From contig NZ_JAKSYL010000287.1 of NCBI RefSeq assembly GCF_022829515.1, forward strand, positions 124,001 to 188,000: 64,000 nt of DNA. The letters run 5' to 3'. This stretch comes from Methylobacterium sp. J-048 (GTDB lineage: Bacteria > Pseudomonadota > Alphaproteobacteria > Rhizobiales > Beijerinckiaceae). Shown here piece after piece: positions 63,691 through 64,000 of the stretch. Each line of letters begins with the position of its first letter. Positions within the stretch are counted from its first letter, which is position 1. The translations under genes were made by a program, and so were the position numbers. The notes under the pieces were generated by a model. It worked only from the letters and a program-made list of their open reading frames with translations. It ran no database searches and had not been told where the DNA came from.

Positions 63691-64000
63691 TCAGGCCGCG
63701 TCGTCGAACACGAGGGCTTCGGCCGGGTAGTCGATCATCATACGACGCTGGGCGTCGGTGTTCTGCCACTCACCGACCTTGATGTAGCGCTCCGCGATGT
63801 CTCGGACCTCGACCACCTTGTCGATGGACGGGATACCGCGAAAAATCTGCGGCCAGTTCGACGCGAAGTAGAACACCTGCTCGACCCGCTCGGACAGGTG
63901 GCAGATCGCCGGACCGAAGGTGCCCAGTCCGAAGACGAGATAGCGGCCGTTCACCAAAGCCGCGACATCGGCCACGAGGGACTCGCTCTGCGTCTCAACC
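63691..64000 (-). CDS. C-terminal part of an unrecognised protein, possibly a glycosyltransferase
   Basis: The frame is open to the window edge and yields about 102 residues, ending YPAEALVFDDAA. The segment SLVADVAALVNGRYLVFGLGTFG followed by a leucine-serine segment resembles the end of some surface-polysaccharide glycosyltransferases, where a D-x2-x-L-x-N/A...S/G-T-F pattern occurs, but the similarity is weak. The N-terminal part lies outside the window, and no function is assigned. Confidence 0.5.
   Translation of the reverse strand, partial: VETQSESLVADVAALVNGRYLVFGLGTFGPAICHLSERVEQVFYFASNWPQIFRGIPSIDKVVEVRDIAERYIKVGEWQNTDAQRRMMIDYPAEALVFDDAA

Overview
The window is a high-GC chromosomal segment from an alphaproteobacterium, most likely a member of the order Hyphomicrobiales (Rhizobiales) close to Methylobacterium. 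The evidence is strong G/C bias at third codon positions, ATGA-type gene overlaps, a ChvG/ChvI two-component system beside a short HPr kinase, separate trpE and trpG in a ppiD-trp-moa operon, and genes matching the rhizobial very-long-chain fatty acid (VLCFA) lipid A cluster. No rRNA, tRNA, CRISPR array, complete insertion sequence or prophage is visible. About 59 protein genes are supported.

Left part (1-22.7 kb), mostly on the minus strand: the tail of an ABC transporter binding protein, a full-length PutA, and a saccharopine-dehydrogenase-like reductase. An AT-richer patch follows, carrying a Tat-type sulfatase flanked by repeat-like sequence (5.4-7.5 kb), then an altronate-dehydratase-family enzyme and small secreted proteins. 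Next is a block resembling part of the VLCFA/lipid A cluster: a fabF-like synthase, a fabG-like reductase, an SH3 protein, a zinc-type alcohol dehydrogenase and an LpxL-type acyltransferase. Upstream of that block are a BrnT/BrnA toxin-antitoxin pair, two coupled M20 carbamoylase/allantoate-type hydrolases, a TerB protein, a YbdK-type ligase and a CYTH-CHAD protein.

Middle part (23-43.4 kb): selB without other sel genes; a two-gene unit (glycosyltransferase plus MSMEG_0570-type protein) normally found inside a larger nitrilase-associated cluster; a cupredoxin and an SGNH hydrolase; hslV and hslU unusually separated by a chemoreceptor and a SulP transporter; a Fic protein whose start lies inside a perfect palindrome, followed by an EamA exporter; the nitrogen-PTS/envelope-stress set chvI-chvG-hprK-EIIA; a HugZ-like protein; and lepA.

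Right part (43.4-64 kb): a cytochrome c and a PQQ-type sugar dehydrogenase that may form an electron-transfer pair, a UGM-like flavoprotein divergent from a polytopic GT-C-like membrane protein, the tightly packed ppiD-trpE-trpG-trpD-trpC-moaC-moeA operon, then tpiA, ppk2, a DUF4440-like protein, secG, pyrG, holC and a secreted S10 peptidase. The window closes inside an unrecognised minus-strand gene.

Most of the content is housekeeping. The most interesting observations are broken or rearranged conserved neighbourhoods (VLCFA cluster, Nit1C-like pair, hslV/hslU, chvG-hprK without ptsH, trp-moa without lexA), the fic palindrome, several perfect intergenic inverted repeats, and the UGM-like/GT-C-like pair.
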